Below are positions 32,085 to 44,630 of a stretch of DNA of 64,000 nt, one piece after another. The notes beneath the pieces are model-generated. The model was not told the DNA's origin. It saw only the letters and a program-made list of their open reading frames with translations, and ran no database searches. The stretch comes from Diphasiastrum complanatum (lineage: Eukaryota; Streptophyta; Lycopodiopsida; Lycopodiales; Lycopodiaceae): NCBI GenBank assembly GCA_029204225.1, contig CM055106.1, forward strand, positions 43,046,368-43,110,367, written 5' to 3'. Within the stretch, counting starts at the first letter, position 1. Each line of letters begins with the position of its first letter. The position numbers were made by a program, and so were the translations under genes.

Positions 32085-34450
32085 TATTCTATTTCTGAAA
32101 AACAATATTTCTTTCCACCTGATTTTTATGTCGTCAACTTTCTCTCAAAGTTCTAACTTTTACCTCCACCACTTTCAGTGGATATTTTCTTCCCACGTAC
32201 AAATAACCTGCATCATCATCAACATACTTTTGTCTAAATTTGTCACATGAAAGTTTGCTGTCAGCATCCTTTAAAGGGTGTAGCTCTTCTCAGACTTCTT
32301 CATTTGAGCTTAATGATACATCAGCCAAAGAAACTGAAATGGTTCTCATTTGACCTTTTATTCAGAAAAATCATTGCCATTGAAAATTTGCAATTGGCCA
32401 CTTGAAAGCCTAGAAACCATAAGTATAATTATGTGCACCTTTATTATGTCTAATATATATGATTATCCTCCCATGCTTATAAGAAAGGGTTCAATCACAT
32501 AATGTGTTATCTGATGTCAGAGAGTGGCACTTGCAGTGTATCCAAGAACTTGGGGTCAGTGCAATGCAAAACCCATTCCAGAGCAATTAGCAACTACATT
32601 TAAACAACATCCCTCAGTAGATCTCATACTTGTCTACCATTCACATCCCAAATCATTGTGCAGGTGGCTGATTTTCAGGGAGATTCTAAAAAACTGCCTG
32701 CTAGAACACACTTTTTGTCTAGAATATCGGAAATAGCCAATTTAGGTGCAAAAGAAATGTACATGACATATCCAATAAGGCACAGTGGCAGCGTCTTTTC
32801 AAATCGGATACAATCAATAAGCATGATTCACGATAATATTAGAGCAAGATGATTTCACGAAGATATTCTAGCAAGACTAGGTATGGATGCCGTAAGGGAC
32901 TCAAACTCTGTGCTCTACAAACTTCATTGGTTGCAACTGTCGACAAAAGCTTAGAAACTGGTTGCCTGGTCAGGTGAGACATTTCAAATGTATGGGTTGT
33001 CAAGGGGGCGGCCTTCTTGCAAGCTCCATCTTGAATAATCTCTTCTAGAAGGAAAAAGGTAGGACAGCTATAAGCTTCGAAATCTAGAAATACATACAAG
33101 AACACAACGTTGAAGAACTTTTCAAAATACCACTGCTTGCTTCTGAATTCACTATTTCCTATTCGTGTAGAAATATGTATCTTAGATGCGATCCCAAAAA
33201 TGTATCTCTTAAACCAAAGAGTGAACCTAAAATGTTTAACCAAGCACATCATCAATAAAGCTTTAGCACGTGTACCTTCGTTGAACTTCACAGCAAAAGC
33301 GCTGGGCCAACACCTCTCTAGTTTGGAAACACCAAGTTGTGACTGTGGGAAGTGCAATATGTTTGCTGACTTCTATCTTAGACCTCGTGAGTAGAAAAGT
33401 GTGCGAGTATTCTTCTTTCAACAGCTTAACAAAGTTTCAGCTGATATCTCACCAATTCTTATCAAAAACTCGAAAACTTAGAACCTTCCTTATGTAGATA
33501 ACAAACTCCTTTGTCCTATTTCAGATTCCCTCTTCTATCTCGTTCTCAAAAGCTCCAAGCCAGAGGCCGTGCTGCCTTCAAAGGACTGCCCCTTTCTAGT
33601 CCTATTCCTTTGATAACCTTACTAACTTTCGCTCTTAAACTATTTTGCTCAAGTCCGTACCCTCCCTACCAAAAGGGATCTGAAAGTTCGTTTATCCAGG
33701 ATTTGCTTACTAAACCTCCTCACCCGCGCTCGCCTCTTTCAACATTCCTACTCCTCAAATTTCTTCACATAAAAGTTTCAGGTTCGCTTTTCCACACGAA
33801 AAATGAAGATCCAAACCTTGTTCCCTGTCTACTGCTTTCCCCGAGCACTCAATCATAAAATCCTCCACGTCTCTTCGCTCCGTGTTTTGATCCAAGGATC
33901 CCGGTGGCCGATCCTTGCGACGTGTACCAAATTCCCCGTCGCTGGCCAACCTTGCGTACAAGGAAACACCCTTCGATCCTCGCCTTCCTTCCTCGCTATG
34001 TCCGCATTATGTCTGTCTGTGCAAACAAAACGAAATGCTGTAAAACGAAGAAGACGAAGAACGAAAGAAGAAGAAAAGGCGAGGAAGGACGAGACAGAAG
34101 GACGAGGAGACAGACGGACAACATGGACCGCACACCACACCTTCGGCCTAGGACTGGTCGCTGTCCACCTCCCCACCGCCGTCCCCAAACCAAACCACGG
34201 TCAATTCTTAACCACAGTTAGGGTTACTGGTAAAGATGCCCGACCGTGTGCTGGCTTTGCCTTTAAAAACCAAAACATGTAACACATAAGCTTTGACCCA
34301 GGCATGAGGCAAGCAGCAAATAGGAACAAGAAAAGTAAATGTCACGTCCCACCCAGGCTCTATGGCCATCTGTATTATTCCATGCTCATGTTGGGGTCCT
34401 AAGAATAAATCCAAATTGTTGTGGCTTTGACCCAACAAACATGTTTAATG
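32085..34450 (-). promoter_or_regulatory. Region upstream of the ARF start: probable 5' UTR, UTR intron and promoter
   Basis: Nothing coding is recognised. TTGTTTTTCAG just before the ATG-containing exon (about 32096) looks like a splice acceptor, so transcription probably starts further right. The CG-richer, purine-biased stretch at 33800-34200 is the best candidate for a 5' UTR exon or proximal promoter, since ARF mRNAs often have long leaders. No TATA box is chosen. Confidence 0.35.
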
Positions 34451-34499
34451 TGGAGTTGAACCTCTAGTGGTGACTCATAAGCTACATAATATCTTGGCC

Positions 34500-35235
34500 G
34501 TAGGGATGTCTATTTCCCATAAAACTAAGGTGGAATTCTATGTCCCTCCGAATTTAACTTCACAACCGAAATTTCAAGCTCAAAAGAAGCACACCCCACA
34601 AGGCTTGATGCACCCTTTGTTATGAGTTTGACAACATGTTTGATGTCGTGTCTAGGTAAAGGTCCCAGTAAAATGGAAAGGAAAGTGCCTAGCAAACTTT
34701 CTACTTCCCATAAAAATAAGGTCACATTCCTTTTCCCTTGAAACTTAACTTCGCAACTGAAATTTTTCACTTAATCGAAGCACGACCAAGAGGGCTTGAT
34801 GTCCCTTTGGTATGACGTTGAAGTCATGCTGTTACCATGGATAGGTAAAGTCTTAGTAAAATGGACAGAAAAGTATCTAGCAAGCTTTTTACTTTCCGCA
34901 CATGACCGGCAATACCAACTTCTTGGACCACAAAAAAAGAAGATTATTTGTCCCTCCAAATATAACTTCATAACCAGGATTTTTAACTTGATAGAAGCAT
35001 AGCTTGGAAACCAAGAAGCATTGAAGTCATGTTGTTGTCGTGGCTAGGTAGAGTCCTAGTACAATGGAAAGTAAAGTTCTTAGCAAGCTTTCAAATGAGA
35101 GAGCAAGTTATGCCACTAGTCAATCTATGGAGGAGATGTGAGGATCCCTCCCTACGTGTGGGAGTCTCAACCCCAATAAAGAACACTCATGTATGATTTT
35201 GTCCTAAATGACAATTTTTGTCCCTTTTGTTCCGT
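34500..35235. repeat. Diverged tandem repeats, unit about 200 bp
   Basis: Recurring blocks include TTAACTTCACAACCGAAATTT (34553, 34742, 34958), CTAGGTAAAGTCCTAGTAAAATGG (34652, 34840, 35046) and TAGCAAGCTTTCAAATGA. Another copy continues at 35836-36310 beyond a GC-rich block. Function is unknown; the strand of origin cannot be told. Confidence 0.7.
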
Positions 35236-35278
35236 GTTGACTCAAGCACATGGTTAATTCCCCATAATTTTAACACCC

Positions 35279-35610
35279 TGACCCGCCAGGGTGCGTCAGG
35301 GTGTGCCAGCCAGGGGCTGGCCAAAAAGGCGCAGGCAGGCACCGTGGCGCCAGGGTGGGCGCTCCCAAGGTGGGCCCTGAGCAGCGCCCAGGTGGGTGGC
35401 GCCGGGCAGGAAACGCCCAGGTGGTGTCGGGCAGCGCCTGTGGCGCCAGAGTGGGCGCCGACACCAGGTGGGTGGCGCTGGGCAGGCAGCGCCCTGGTGG
35501 CACCAAGCAGCGCCCATGTCGTCAGGCAAGTGGTGGGTGGCGTCGGGCAACGGCCAGATGGCGCCGGGCAACGGCCAGGTGGCGTCGGGAACCGGGCAAG
35601 TGGCACTGGG
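35279..35610. repeat. GC-rich minisatellite
   Basis: Imperfect units built on GGCAGCGCCCAGGTGGGTGG and GCGCCGGGCA repeat through the block. They open long frames in several phases, which is expected of such a composition and is no evidence for a gene. The block separates two copies of the surrounding 200-bp repeat. Confidence 0.7.
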
Positions 35611-35991
35611 CAGCTTCACACACACCTGCACACATGTGAGTAATCAGGTGGATTCACTTATATATAGGTACTGGTTCATCCCAGAGATTTGCTTATGGGA
35701 TAAACCCTGGTGCCCAACACGTGGCACCAGGGCAACCAGTTTTTTTAAAAAAAAAACGCCTTGCCTGGCCCACCTGACACGTGCCAGCACCCGTCAAGGT
35801 GCTGAAAATAAGAGGAACCATTAATGCACCTTTGCTATGTCTTTGAAGTCTTGGTCTTGTTGTGGCTAGTAAAGTCCTAGTAAAATGGAAAAGGAAAGTT
35901 TCTAGCAAGCTTTCAAATGAAAGGGCAAGTTATGCCACTAGCACTCTAGAGGGAGCCCTTCTTAATTGAGAGAGTCTCAAAGCCTATAAGG

Positions 35992-36206
35992 CAGTGTTCG
36001 GGAAACCTTTTTGAGGTTTCCCTCCAAAAACCGATAAGTGAAAAAGCTCTTTGGTCTCTATTGAGTGACATGCTCTTACTTGCCGGTTTTCCCTTATAAA
36101 ACCCAAGATTTATGACTTAAAAAATCTTCTAAAATTTTCGCCATGCCGGTTTTTGGGAAAAGATGTCGATTCCATTTTTGAACTATGCCGACTTTCCCAA
36201 ACACTG
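35992..36206. mobile_element. hAT-type MITE with perfect 8-bp target duplication
   Basis: The ends are CAGTGTTCGGGAAA and, inverted, CAGTGTTTGGGAAA, differing at one base. CTATAAGG occurs directly on both sides (35984-35991 and 36207-36214). The 215-bp body has no coding potential. It interrupts the repeat unit at 35836-36310: the related unit near 35170 runs straight through this point without the insertion, which gives an empty-site comparison inside the window. Confidence 0.9.
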
Positions 36207-36459
36207 CTATAAGGTGAACTCATGCATGATTTTCTCCTACATATAATTTCATTTTCTTTCTTTTTTTGTACAGAAGCACCTGATTGACTCAAGTTGTATA
36301 GCTCATGCACATGTGTATTATGTGTCGACTTTACAATGAAAAGCAATAGGCTATCAAACACTGTGGTCAAAAGAGAGCAATTATGCTAGATAATGACCTC
36401 TTGAAGGAACTAGCAACTATGCCAAAGTCTTCACATTTACGAAAATTGGGACTTTTGTG

Positions 36460-37721
36460 ACTAAAACCGTCCACATCTAGGCCAATCAGTTTTATGTGGC
36501 TCCCGAGCTTCTTCCCTCTCCTCCCGCACAACCTAAGACAATCACACCAAGATCCAGCTTACAATACACCATAGAGGACAATGTGGAGCCAAACCGCCTA
36601 GCCAAGTAGAAGCTCGAGATCAAACCCCAAGAGCCTCATGTAGCGCAGGCATCCCAAAGGGAGCCAGGAACCACGACTTAGCTTCCCAACCTTCAACTAT
36701 TGTCGTCCGAACCCACTTGACATACAAGCAGCCAACTCGCCAACAACGATCAGACTTAACCCACTTGAAGTTCCGAAACCAACATTGAGATCCAACCTAG
36801 CGCCATGCCAGATCGGGGGTCCCGATGTGGGTGACTTCCCTCCAAGCAAGCCGCCCGACATACATCAAACTTAACCATCTCGAAGCTTCATTACAAACAA
36901 GTAACATCCATTCCAAGCAAGCGGTCTGACTTACATCAGACTTAACCAACCGAAAGCTTCGTCACGAGCGTTGGAAGCCAACCTGGCGCCACGCCAGACT
37001 GGACAGCCATAAACAGGTAACTTCCACCCAAGCAAGCCATCCAACTCAGCCGACAGGTTAGAGCTCGTTCCCCAAGAGCATAACCCATTCACGTTCATGC
37101 AAGGAACACTTAGAACCACAAGCCACGACAGATATGAAGACAACCAGTTCCTGAACCTAATGGTTCCGACAGCATACCACTGGCGCCATGGACCAAATGG
37201 TCCTGATGGCATACCGTTGGCGTCCTGAGATATGACCCTCAGTTGTGTGCCTAATCAAAAAGTTTGAAGTGGCCTTACAACTGGCGCATTTACCGAACAC
37301 TGAAACCCAGAAGGTAATCAGAGTCAATCTGAGGAAAATCCCACTTTATTAATAAATTTGAAAGGTTACATTTCAAGTGCGTGACCGACCCTAGTCTTCG
37401 GGGCGCTGGCATGCCAAGGCGAGCGTCAGGACAACATTCCAGCAAGGGAGGCTGAGACTTGGTTGGAGCTCGCCCTGAGTGCACCTGCACTCCCTTAAAG
37501 TATTGGTGGGATTTGCCACCTCCCCTCATACCAAGTACTCTACCCAGGCTGGTAAAGCACGTTTTCTCTCTCTAGAAAGTATTTTTATCTCTCTAGAATT
37601 TATTGATCCCCAGGCTTCCTTTAATCATGCCTAGATCGTGTGAGGTGATTGCACATCAATCTGAGCTCTCTGGACTTCGCTAGAACCGATCAAAGATTTT
37701 CAACCATAGGAACTTGGCGCC
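36460..37721 (+). mobile_element. Ty3/gypsy LTR and flanking remnant
   Basis: The stretch 36480-36720 reads in part like the Pro-rich end of a gypsy polyprotein (VAPELLPSPPAQPKTITPRS). It is followed by DNA with diverged internal repeats (CGTCTGACTTACATCAGACTTAACC, GGCGCCACGCCAGA). TGGCGCC at 37715-37721 (CTTGGCGCCGGCTGGATT) resembles the TGGCGCC primer-binding site of gypsy elements, placing an LTR end just before it. LTR edges and a second LTR are not found. Confidence 0.4.
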
Positions 37722-37859
37722 GGCTGGATTCTGGTCACAGTGACGTCGGGAGCAGCACTGGCGCCGGGAGCAACAGGGGCGCTGCTGGCGCTGGAAGTAA
37801 ATCTTGTAAAGGTAACTTTACAACACCTCATCCCCATGTCATCGTAAGTGAATACTGAA

Positions 37860-39355
37860 GAGAAGTGATAACCGCTAACCAAAACCATCAAACTAAGAAT
37901 GTCGATGGGCGAGTTCCTATAGGATTATATAGCTTCCATGGGTCTGTGCATGATGCCATGCATGCCCAGGGCCCATTGCACAAGTTACTATTGATTTTCT
38001 CTCCATGCATATAGTTGTCACATGTCATGCACTGCTCTACATGTCATTATGTGAATGCATGGGTCCTCTCAAGGTTATTAGTCATGAAACTAACCTTGAA
38101 TTGGAATCATATCTAGGCATACCAAATATCCATGTCAAAATTATTTCAAATCCTTTGTCTTGGATGTGGATGTAATCGTAAAACAGTTATGTCCTTATTT
38201 GTTCATATGTTTGTGTTCACCGATTGGTTTAAGTATACGATATAAATCTAGTAACAAGAAACACATAGCGGATCCTTACAAGATTAATTAGGTACGTATG
38301 AGAATAATCTCACTATGATCCAACACATAAACATATATCAATATTTGGCAATCATCTTTGCATATGTATACGTATAAATAATGATTTCAAGTTTCGAATC
38401 TCATCTAGTTTTGGATTGTTCCCACATCCCTAGAGAATCTCTCTAGTACTTTCAAATACTTTCATTTCTTTAGCTTACTCTAGATTTGTCCAAAAACTTT
38501 CGGATAATCATAATTCACTACATACTCTAGCTTTATTATGAAAACTGTGCAACTAATAGATCTCTGATGAAATTAATGCTATCTTTTATCCTTTTAAAGA
38601 AATTACATAGTTTCAATAAAAGTTGTTTGGAGAGATGATAAATAAAAATATCTAAAAATTATGAAAAATTAATAAACGGTGTTTTTCACAATGGATTCAC
38701 TCTAGTAAAACTAGGACTTTTTCTTCTAATATTTTTATCCTGTGAGTGACAGAAATCATCATCCATATAAAATCCATCTATGCAAAGAGATAAAACTGGT
38801 TTGAAAAATTGAAATTCAATGACTTTGGCTCCAAATTGAAAGGAATCATATAAAATCCATTTGATGTATTCAAGAAATTTTCTAAGAAGTATGAGTTCAA
38901 TTAAACGAGAAACAATTTTCAAGGGCTTCCAAATTTTTTGAACAGTGAGATACCACTTGGGATCCAAATCAATACCTCAGAATTTCACAAAATATCCAAA
39001 AGAAATGACCAATGGTTTCCACTGTTAACTTTACCTTGGAAGTAATTACTAACCATCAGTATTTAGATCATTCTCATACAAGAAGCTCCCTTTGGAGTTA
39101 TTGATATGCCATACCACCAGTAATTCTCCCTCTAAAAAATATTTGTTTTTAGATCTATTTACCACAGAGTCATAATGATTCCACTGGTTGTTCTATACTT
39201 GATAGTATAGAACTTATTCTACAGCCAAATCCTGGAGATACCAACTTTTAATGCACAATAAAATAAAATTTAAATAGATATATATCACATTGTCAACCTC
39301 CACATGTTAGTAAAGTTCATCCTACGGAACTGAAAATTGCCATTAACAGGGATAA
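37860..39355. other. AT-rich DNA, no recognisable features
   Basis: There is no recognisable coding sequence, RNA gene or repeat structure. Open frames are short and lack motifs. Confidence 0.4.
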
Positions 39356-39360
39356 GTGTT

Positions 39361-39851
39361 TGTCCATACTAACAGCACACACCAATATGTTCCATATGTT
39401 AAAAGAGAATCCCTTTTGCAATTAGTTACACTATCATCTTAAAAGTTGTAAGTTGTTTACAATGATGAAGAGATGTACTCCAACTATGTCCCATTACTAT
39501 TGAGGTAGGGCGCCATCCTACATATATACTTTCTCTAAACTATGTGTAAGGTAAAAAGCATAAAGCAAATAACAAAAGACAAAAAGCTAATTGCTATAAT
39601 TACTACCTATATTAGGTAAACACCCAAGATGAGTTTCTAAGTGATAAAAGCAAATCCTATTCTAGTAGTACTGCGCCCACCTACATGCATGACTAAAAAA
39701 TGAATTTACTATAAATAGTAATGACCCTAAAATATGACTTATTATAAATAATAATGGCCCCTATAATAGCACACAGGCATGGCCAAACTAACACTAATCA
39801 AAATCCTAAATGATAACATTAGGGGTACTCATGTAAACATTAACTCTAACA
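39361..39851 (-). repeat. Candidate LTR with adjacent polypurine tract
   Basis: On the minus strand AAGGGAGAG (39852-39860) is a good polypurine tract. It is followed by TGTTAGAGTTAATGTTTACA, and the block closes near 39361 with TGGACA, giving TG...CA edges about 490 bp apart. The DNA upstream of the tract (39870-40390) should be the end of the element's internal region, but no conserved protein could be read there. The opposite LTR is not in the window. Confidence 0.4.
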
Positions 39852-40403
39852 CTCTCCCTTAATGTTTACATTATCTTAAACTATGCATGTGTATCTTCCA
39901 TGAAGCCCATGTAATGAAGATCCTCAATTTTGATGTAGAATTCATAATCAACTCTGATCTCAATGTCTTCATTACTCGATGTAGAACTTTCTTCGTATGA
40001 TGATGTACAATTCTCTTTGAATGTCGATCCTTTTCGTATGAACCTGCTTCATATGACTTCTCAATGTCTTGCTTTAGTATTCATGTCTCTTTAGTATATA
40101 TGTTTGACCACCACGAGTTCAACATATCACCCGATTCCTTGACTTCCATTGAATCAAAGAACTTTGATCCCCCCTGAATCAAATAATGTAGACATGACAA
40201 CTTTTGCCATAAGCTTGAGAACTTTGCTTGAAGATTGACTCCCTTGGTCTCTTTGAACATCTTTCAGGCTACCACAAATGTAAGGATCTCCTCAACATTC
40301 ATAAAGAAAAAGTAATCCTCTTTGTTTACAGTAACACCATCATGATAACGATAAGTAGGGAATAGATCTACAAATGTCAACATCAAATCTCATACATCAA
40401 AAC

Positions 40404-41116
40404 TGTTGTAAAGCTTACTCGGGTGCACCCAGCGTGCCTTGTAAGACTCTAAGGGGTGACGCTCCCTAAGGTCCCAGAGCAAGTTAGAACGTCAAGGACT
40501 GAGCTTCCGACCTGTGGTGAGCCAGTCAAGTCGTCACAAGTCATGAGCTAGCTCTGGAGCTCGAGTCATGGCCTAGTCAGGAAGCAAGTTGATTCTGTAG
40601 TCGGGACGGCTCTCGGGACCCATGTCCGGGAGCCAGACTGATTCTGCCAGGTTTGCCAGACTTAATCAGCAAAATAAAAACTAAGTCCTAAAAAGCGTGC
40701 TTTACCAGAAAGCACTATATTCCAGGACAGAGGGGGTGCGCCGAATCACACAGAACTATAGGGGGAGTCTCACAGACAGAAACTTGGGCAACTCAACCAG
40801 CTCCAGGAATCTAGTCGCCGGGTCTCAGCTCCCTCTACCAGCATGAGCCAGGCACAATGCCCAGCATGTGTGGGTGGCCCCGAGACCGGTCAGTCTATGT
40901 ATGAATGTAACATCTTCCAAATTTAATAAAGTTGATCCTTGGGGATGATTGCCATTTTGGTTTCGCCTTCGAGACTAGCCCAAGTGGAAGGACCCTTACT
41001 ACAACCTTTTTGCGTCGCCGGTGTCCGAGGGTCCACTTCACCAACGTGTGGCTCGCCGCTATGCCAATTGGTCAGTTTGGCGACCACTATGCCTTGGGTT
41101 TCATGTGTGGCTTGTC
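40404..41116 (+). repeat. 5' LTR of the Gag-only element
   Basis: This is homologous to the 3' LTR from TGTTGTAAAG to GTGTGGCTTGTC. It includes AATTTAATAAAGTTGATCC, with a possible poly(A) signal (AATAAA) near 40923. The right edge is taken as the last shared base; the LTR may truly extend toward the possible primer-binding site near 41202. Confidence 0.8.
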
Positions 41117-41140
41117 GGGGTGGTTGGCAGAATGGGGGAC

Positions 41141-41480
41141 TTGATGAGGCAAGGTGCTGCCCTTGAGGTGTAAGCACGGTCAGTTCTCGCGGTTCAGGCC
41201 TGGCGCCGTCTGCACGTAGGAAAGATGAGGCAATGTGCTGCCATTAGGTTGGTGAAAGCACGGTCTGTGCCTTGTGGGGTGCGGGGTGACATATTCGAAC
41301 TGTACGGGTTAACCATTGATATAGAGATGCTGCTCGAATTCGGGTGTAAAGCACGGGTGGTTAGCTGTCGGTGCGGGATAGCTGCCGATCGTTTATCTAT
41401 AAGGGCTATTGACCAAAAAGTGGTGGGGCGTGATTAAGGCAATGTGCTGCTTAATGGTGAAAGCACGGATGATTGGATGG
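41141..41480 (+). repeat. Leader repeats in the Gag-only element
   Basis: GATGAGGCAAGGTGCTGCCC...AAGCACGGTC appears at about 41143. Close relatives occur at 41226 (GATGAGGCAATGTGCTGCCA...GAAAGCACGGTC) and 41432 (ATTAAGGCAATGTGCTGCTT...GAAAGCACGGAT). These lie between the 5' LTR and gag, where packaging or dimerisation signals usually sit. Confidence 0.6.
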
Positions 41481-41813
41481 ATGTTTCCTCGTGGGCTAAT
41501 TCTGTGATAGATTTGTGTGGGCACGGCTAGGCAAAGGTCCTACGTCCGGTCTCAAGGGGAATGTGGCTTGAGAGGGATCCTCTATGTTTGCTTTGGTTGG
41601 TATGTTTCGTTTGTTGTGTGCCTGCTTGGACACAAATGACCTGGTTCCTACTTGGCTCTCAGGTAATGGGAGCGTGCTAGTTTGAGGAGGGGATATTTTT
41701 ATTGAAGCTGATTTAATAAAGAGGAAGAGAGAGTTGTGGGGCCCGGCCGACAGGGGGGATAGTTTTCAAAAGGATAGAGGAGATAATCTGTTGGAAGTAC
41801 ACCTCTTACTAGA

Positions 41814-43552
41814 ATGGAGGACCACCTTGATGAGTTACGAGCATTGACAGACGGAGAGGAGCAGGTTCGAGAATACGGCTCCCGCATGCATCGAGATGGC
41901 GCCAGATCCAAGTCAAAAAAGAAAGAGTGTATGCACTCCACAGTGGCGCCTCTCCAAGAAGAGATGGGTGGCCCTTCTGAACCTACATCAAGAGACGAAC
42001 CCATGTCAGAGGCGCAACAAGATCTCTTTGAAGTGAAGATGCGGCAATACTTATCAAGTGCAATGATGGCTATGCTCAGTGAGGTGAAGAAGGACAGAGA
42101 AACAGAAAGGAAAGAATGGCAAGCATCCCTGCAAGCCATGAACCTTACTCAATTCAACCTTGCTAGAGAAATGAGAGACGAGCTAACACAGCTCGAAGCC
42201 AGGTTTGAAGAACTAGAGGCAACGAGAGGGGATGCAGTGGCGCCTCCTCCACTGATACCAAGAGAACCACGAGCGCGAAACATAGAAGGCCCAAAGAAAA
42301 CTGCTAAAGTAAAAACACCACCTACTTTCGAAGGAGAGCGTGACATTCGAATTGTGGAAGATTGGTGTTTTCACATGGGAAATAGACAGCTACATGCCCC
42401 ATGATTTCAATTCAACTATTCGGGCGGCAGAAATGGTTTGTGATTATGAGACCACATTGGCACCAACTGCTCCCTCAACCTCAACGAGAGTATTTAGTGG
42501 ATCCAAACCGAGTCCGAGCTTCTTTTCAAGGGGGGACTCAACTTCAAATGGCAACCAAGCCTCGAGTAGCGTGAACAAATTCCTAGCAAAGACAGGGTTT
42601 GGCAACCAAGGTAACAATGGAGGGAACACGTTTCAGAGAAGAAACAATGCTGGACCTTCAGCTAGTCATAGCAACATCTCACCAACAATGGGCAGTTCCA
42701 TGCACTGTTTCAACTGTCATCAGCAAGGTCACTCTTGGAGGTCATGCCCCAAACCATTGAACAAGCAAATCATGACTGCCATTGAAGGATTTGATAGGAT
42801 GGAGAGAGAGACATTCGATCAAGAAGATGGTGAACAAGATGACGAAGAAGACCCAGAAACGGATTTGACAAAGTCCGACCTGAATGCCTTACAACAGATA
42901 GGGGCACTTGCGGCTTATCGTGAACATCTCATGGCGACTCCTGCGAGAGGATCAAAGTTATTGTACCTAAAAGGCTTTATTCAAGACATGATCATTCACT
43001 TCATGGTAGACATGAGAGCGTCGCATAACTATTTGTCAGAAAAAACTGGCAAGGGAATTGGGCATCCAATGTGAAGAAAATGTGACCCCTATTTGTGTGG
43101 AGACCGTGAAAGGTACATTGACCACTTGTAGATTGGCAACCAACCTCACAATCTCACTGGGCACCTGGAAGAATCGACTAACGTTCACAATCTTGAAGAT
43201 GGATGCCTTCGATGCTATCTTGGGATTAAGCTGGTTTAACGAACACGTGGTGGCCTTCTTGGCAAAAGGGGTTAACCTTGTGTTATTATATAATGGCAGG
43301 AGATCTTGTGTCGTCAGAGCTGTGCCAGGGGACCAACTAGAAATGAACGACACAAATGAACCTGAGCCAACTATCCCTTCTAATCTCATTCATCTCTTTG
43401 ATGAAGGACAGCCAGCAGTGACAAACCAGCTGAGGCGAGGTCAAATGGAGCCAACATTACCTACAGCTTCTACATCAAAGGTGGATCCAAGTGCCGATGC
43501 AGAGCTCAAGGAGCTCAACCTGGATGACCAAACGAAAAACCTAGAGTCCTAG
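41814..43552 (+). pseudogene. Ty3/gypsy Gag and aspartic protease, broken
   Basis: The first frame (41814-42404) starts MEDHLDELRALTDGEEQ, with a long charged helix and TPPTFEGERDIRIVEDW, the entry to the retrotransposon Gag domain. Most of that domain is then missing and the frame shifts near 42380. The next frame (to 43074) has AEMVCDYE, a low-complexity linker, the zinc knuckle CFNCHQQGHSWRSC near 42708, and a protease start FMVDMRASHNYLS near 43003, where the usual D-T/S-G-A is DMRA. A third frame (43058-43552) continues the protease with DAILGLSWF (43210). The missing active-site Gly and the frameshifts indicate a dead copy. Confidence 0.85.
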
Positions 43553-43915
43553 GGGACTCATCCAGACGTACGACAAAAACGACATATCTACGGCTTAGGA
43601 GAGCCACAAGTATCTTTTTCTTTCGTGTTAATAAAGTAAGTTGCCTTTTCATCGAAGGGGTGAGCTTCAATCTAATATCTAAATATAACAGCTTTACACA
43701 GGTTTTACATAAGTGAAGTAGATCACTTTTCCTATGCTGAGTGCAAAAACAATGTTTTTACTTCTCTTTACAGTTGGTCTCCTTTGGTCGGTGAATCAAG
43801 CCCGTGCTCTTGTATATGTGAATAAAGTTTGGCCGGTGAATTAAGCCCATGCCATGTGTCTTAGGTTCTAGTTTGGCCCTGATGAGGACATCATCTTTCT
43901 CAAACGAGGGGAGGA

Positions 43916-44630
43916 TGTTGTAAAGTTGACTTGGGTGCACCCAACGTGCCCTGTAAGACTCTAAGGGGTGACGCTCCCTAAGGTCCCAGAGCAAGTTAGA
44001 ATGTCAAGGATGGAGCCTCCGACCTATGGTGAGCCAATCAAGTAGTCACAAGTCATGAGCTAGCTCTGGAGCTCAAGTCATGGCCTAGTCAGGAAGCAAG
44101 TTGATTCTGCCGCTGGGACAGCTTCCGGGACCCATGTGTGGGAGCCAGACTGATTCTACCAAGCTTGCCAGACTTAATCAGCAAAATAAAAAACTAAGTC
44201 CTAAAAAACGTGCTTTACCAGACAGCACTATATTCCAGGACAGAGGGGGTGCGTCGAATCACACCAAAACTATAGGGGGAGTCCGGCAAACAGAAACTTG
44301 GGCAACTCAACCAGCGCCAGGAATCTAGTCGCCTGGTCTCAGCTCCCTCTACCAGCACGAGCCAGACACAATGCCCAACATGTGTTAGTGGCCCCGAAAT
44401 CGGTCAGTCTATGTATGAATGTAACCTCTTCCAAATTTAATAAAGTTGATCCTTGGGGATGATTACCATTTTGGTTTCGCCTCCGGAACTGGTCCAAGTG
44501 GAAGGACCCTTACTACAACCTTTTTGCATCGCCGGTGTCCAAGGGTCCACGTCATCGACGTGTGGCTCGCCGCTTTGCCAATTGGTCAGTTTGGCGACCA
44601 CTATGCCTTGGATTTCATGTGTGGCTTGTC
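43916..44630 (+). repeat. 3' LTR of the Gag-only element
   Basis: It starts TGTTGTAAAGTTGACTTGGG straight after the polypurine tract. Compared with the 5' LTR there are roughly a few differences per hundred bases, so the insertion is not recent. The sequence after 44630 no longer matches the 5' copy. Confidence 0.8.

Larger units (their letters stand above)
40404..44630 (+). mobile_element. Gag-protease-only LTR retrotransposon (TR-GAG-like)
   Basis: Two LTR copies flank a gag-protease region with no reverse transcriptase, RNase H or integrase. Both LTRs start TGTTGTAAAG and share sequence over about 715 bp with scattered differences. A polypurine tract GAGGGGAGGA (43906-43915) abuts the 3' LTR. 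CTGGCGCCGTCTGC near 41202 could be a tRNA-type primer-binding site. The layout matches published non-autonomous TR-GAG elements of plants, which rely on pol from a related gypsy partner. An ordinary deletion of pol from a full element is the alternative. Confidence 0.75.

Noticed and set aside
33755-34282. Frames of 100-159 codons upstream of the ARF on both strands
   Set aside because: No recognisable domain, many overlapping phases and CG-rich composition; more likely 5' UTR or promoter of the ARF.
35187-35824. Several overlapping 100-140-codon frames in all phases
   Set aside because: The GC-rich minisatellite lacks stops in every frame; no domain or codon preference supports a gene.
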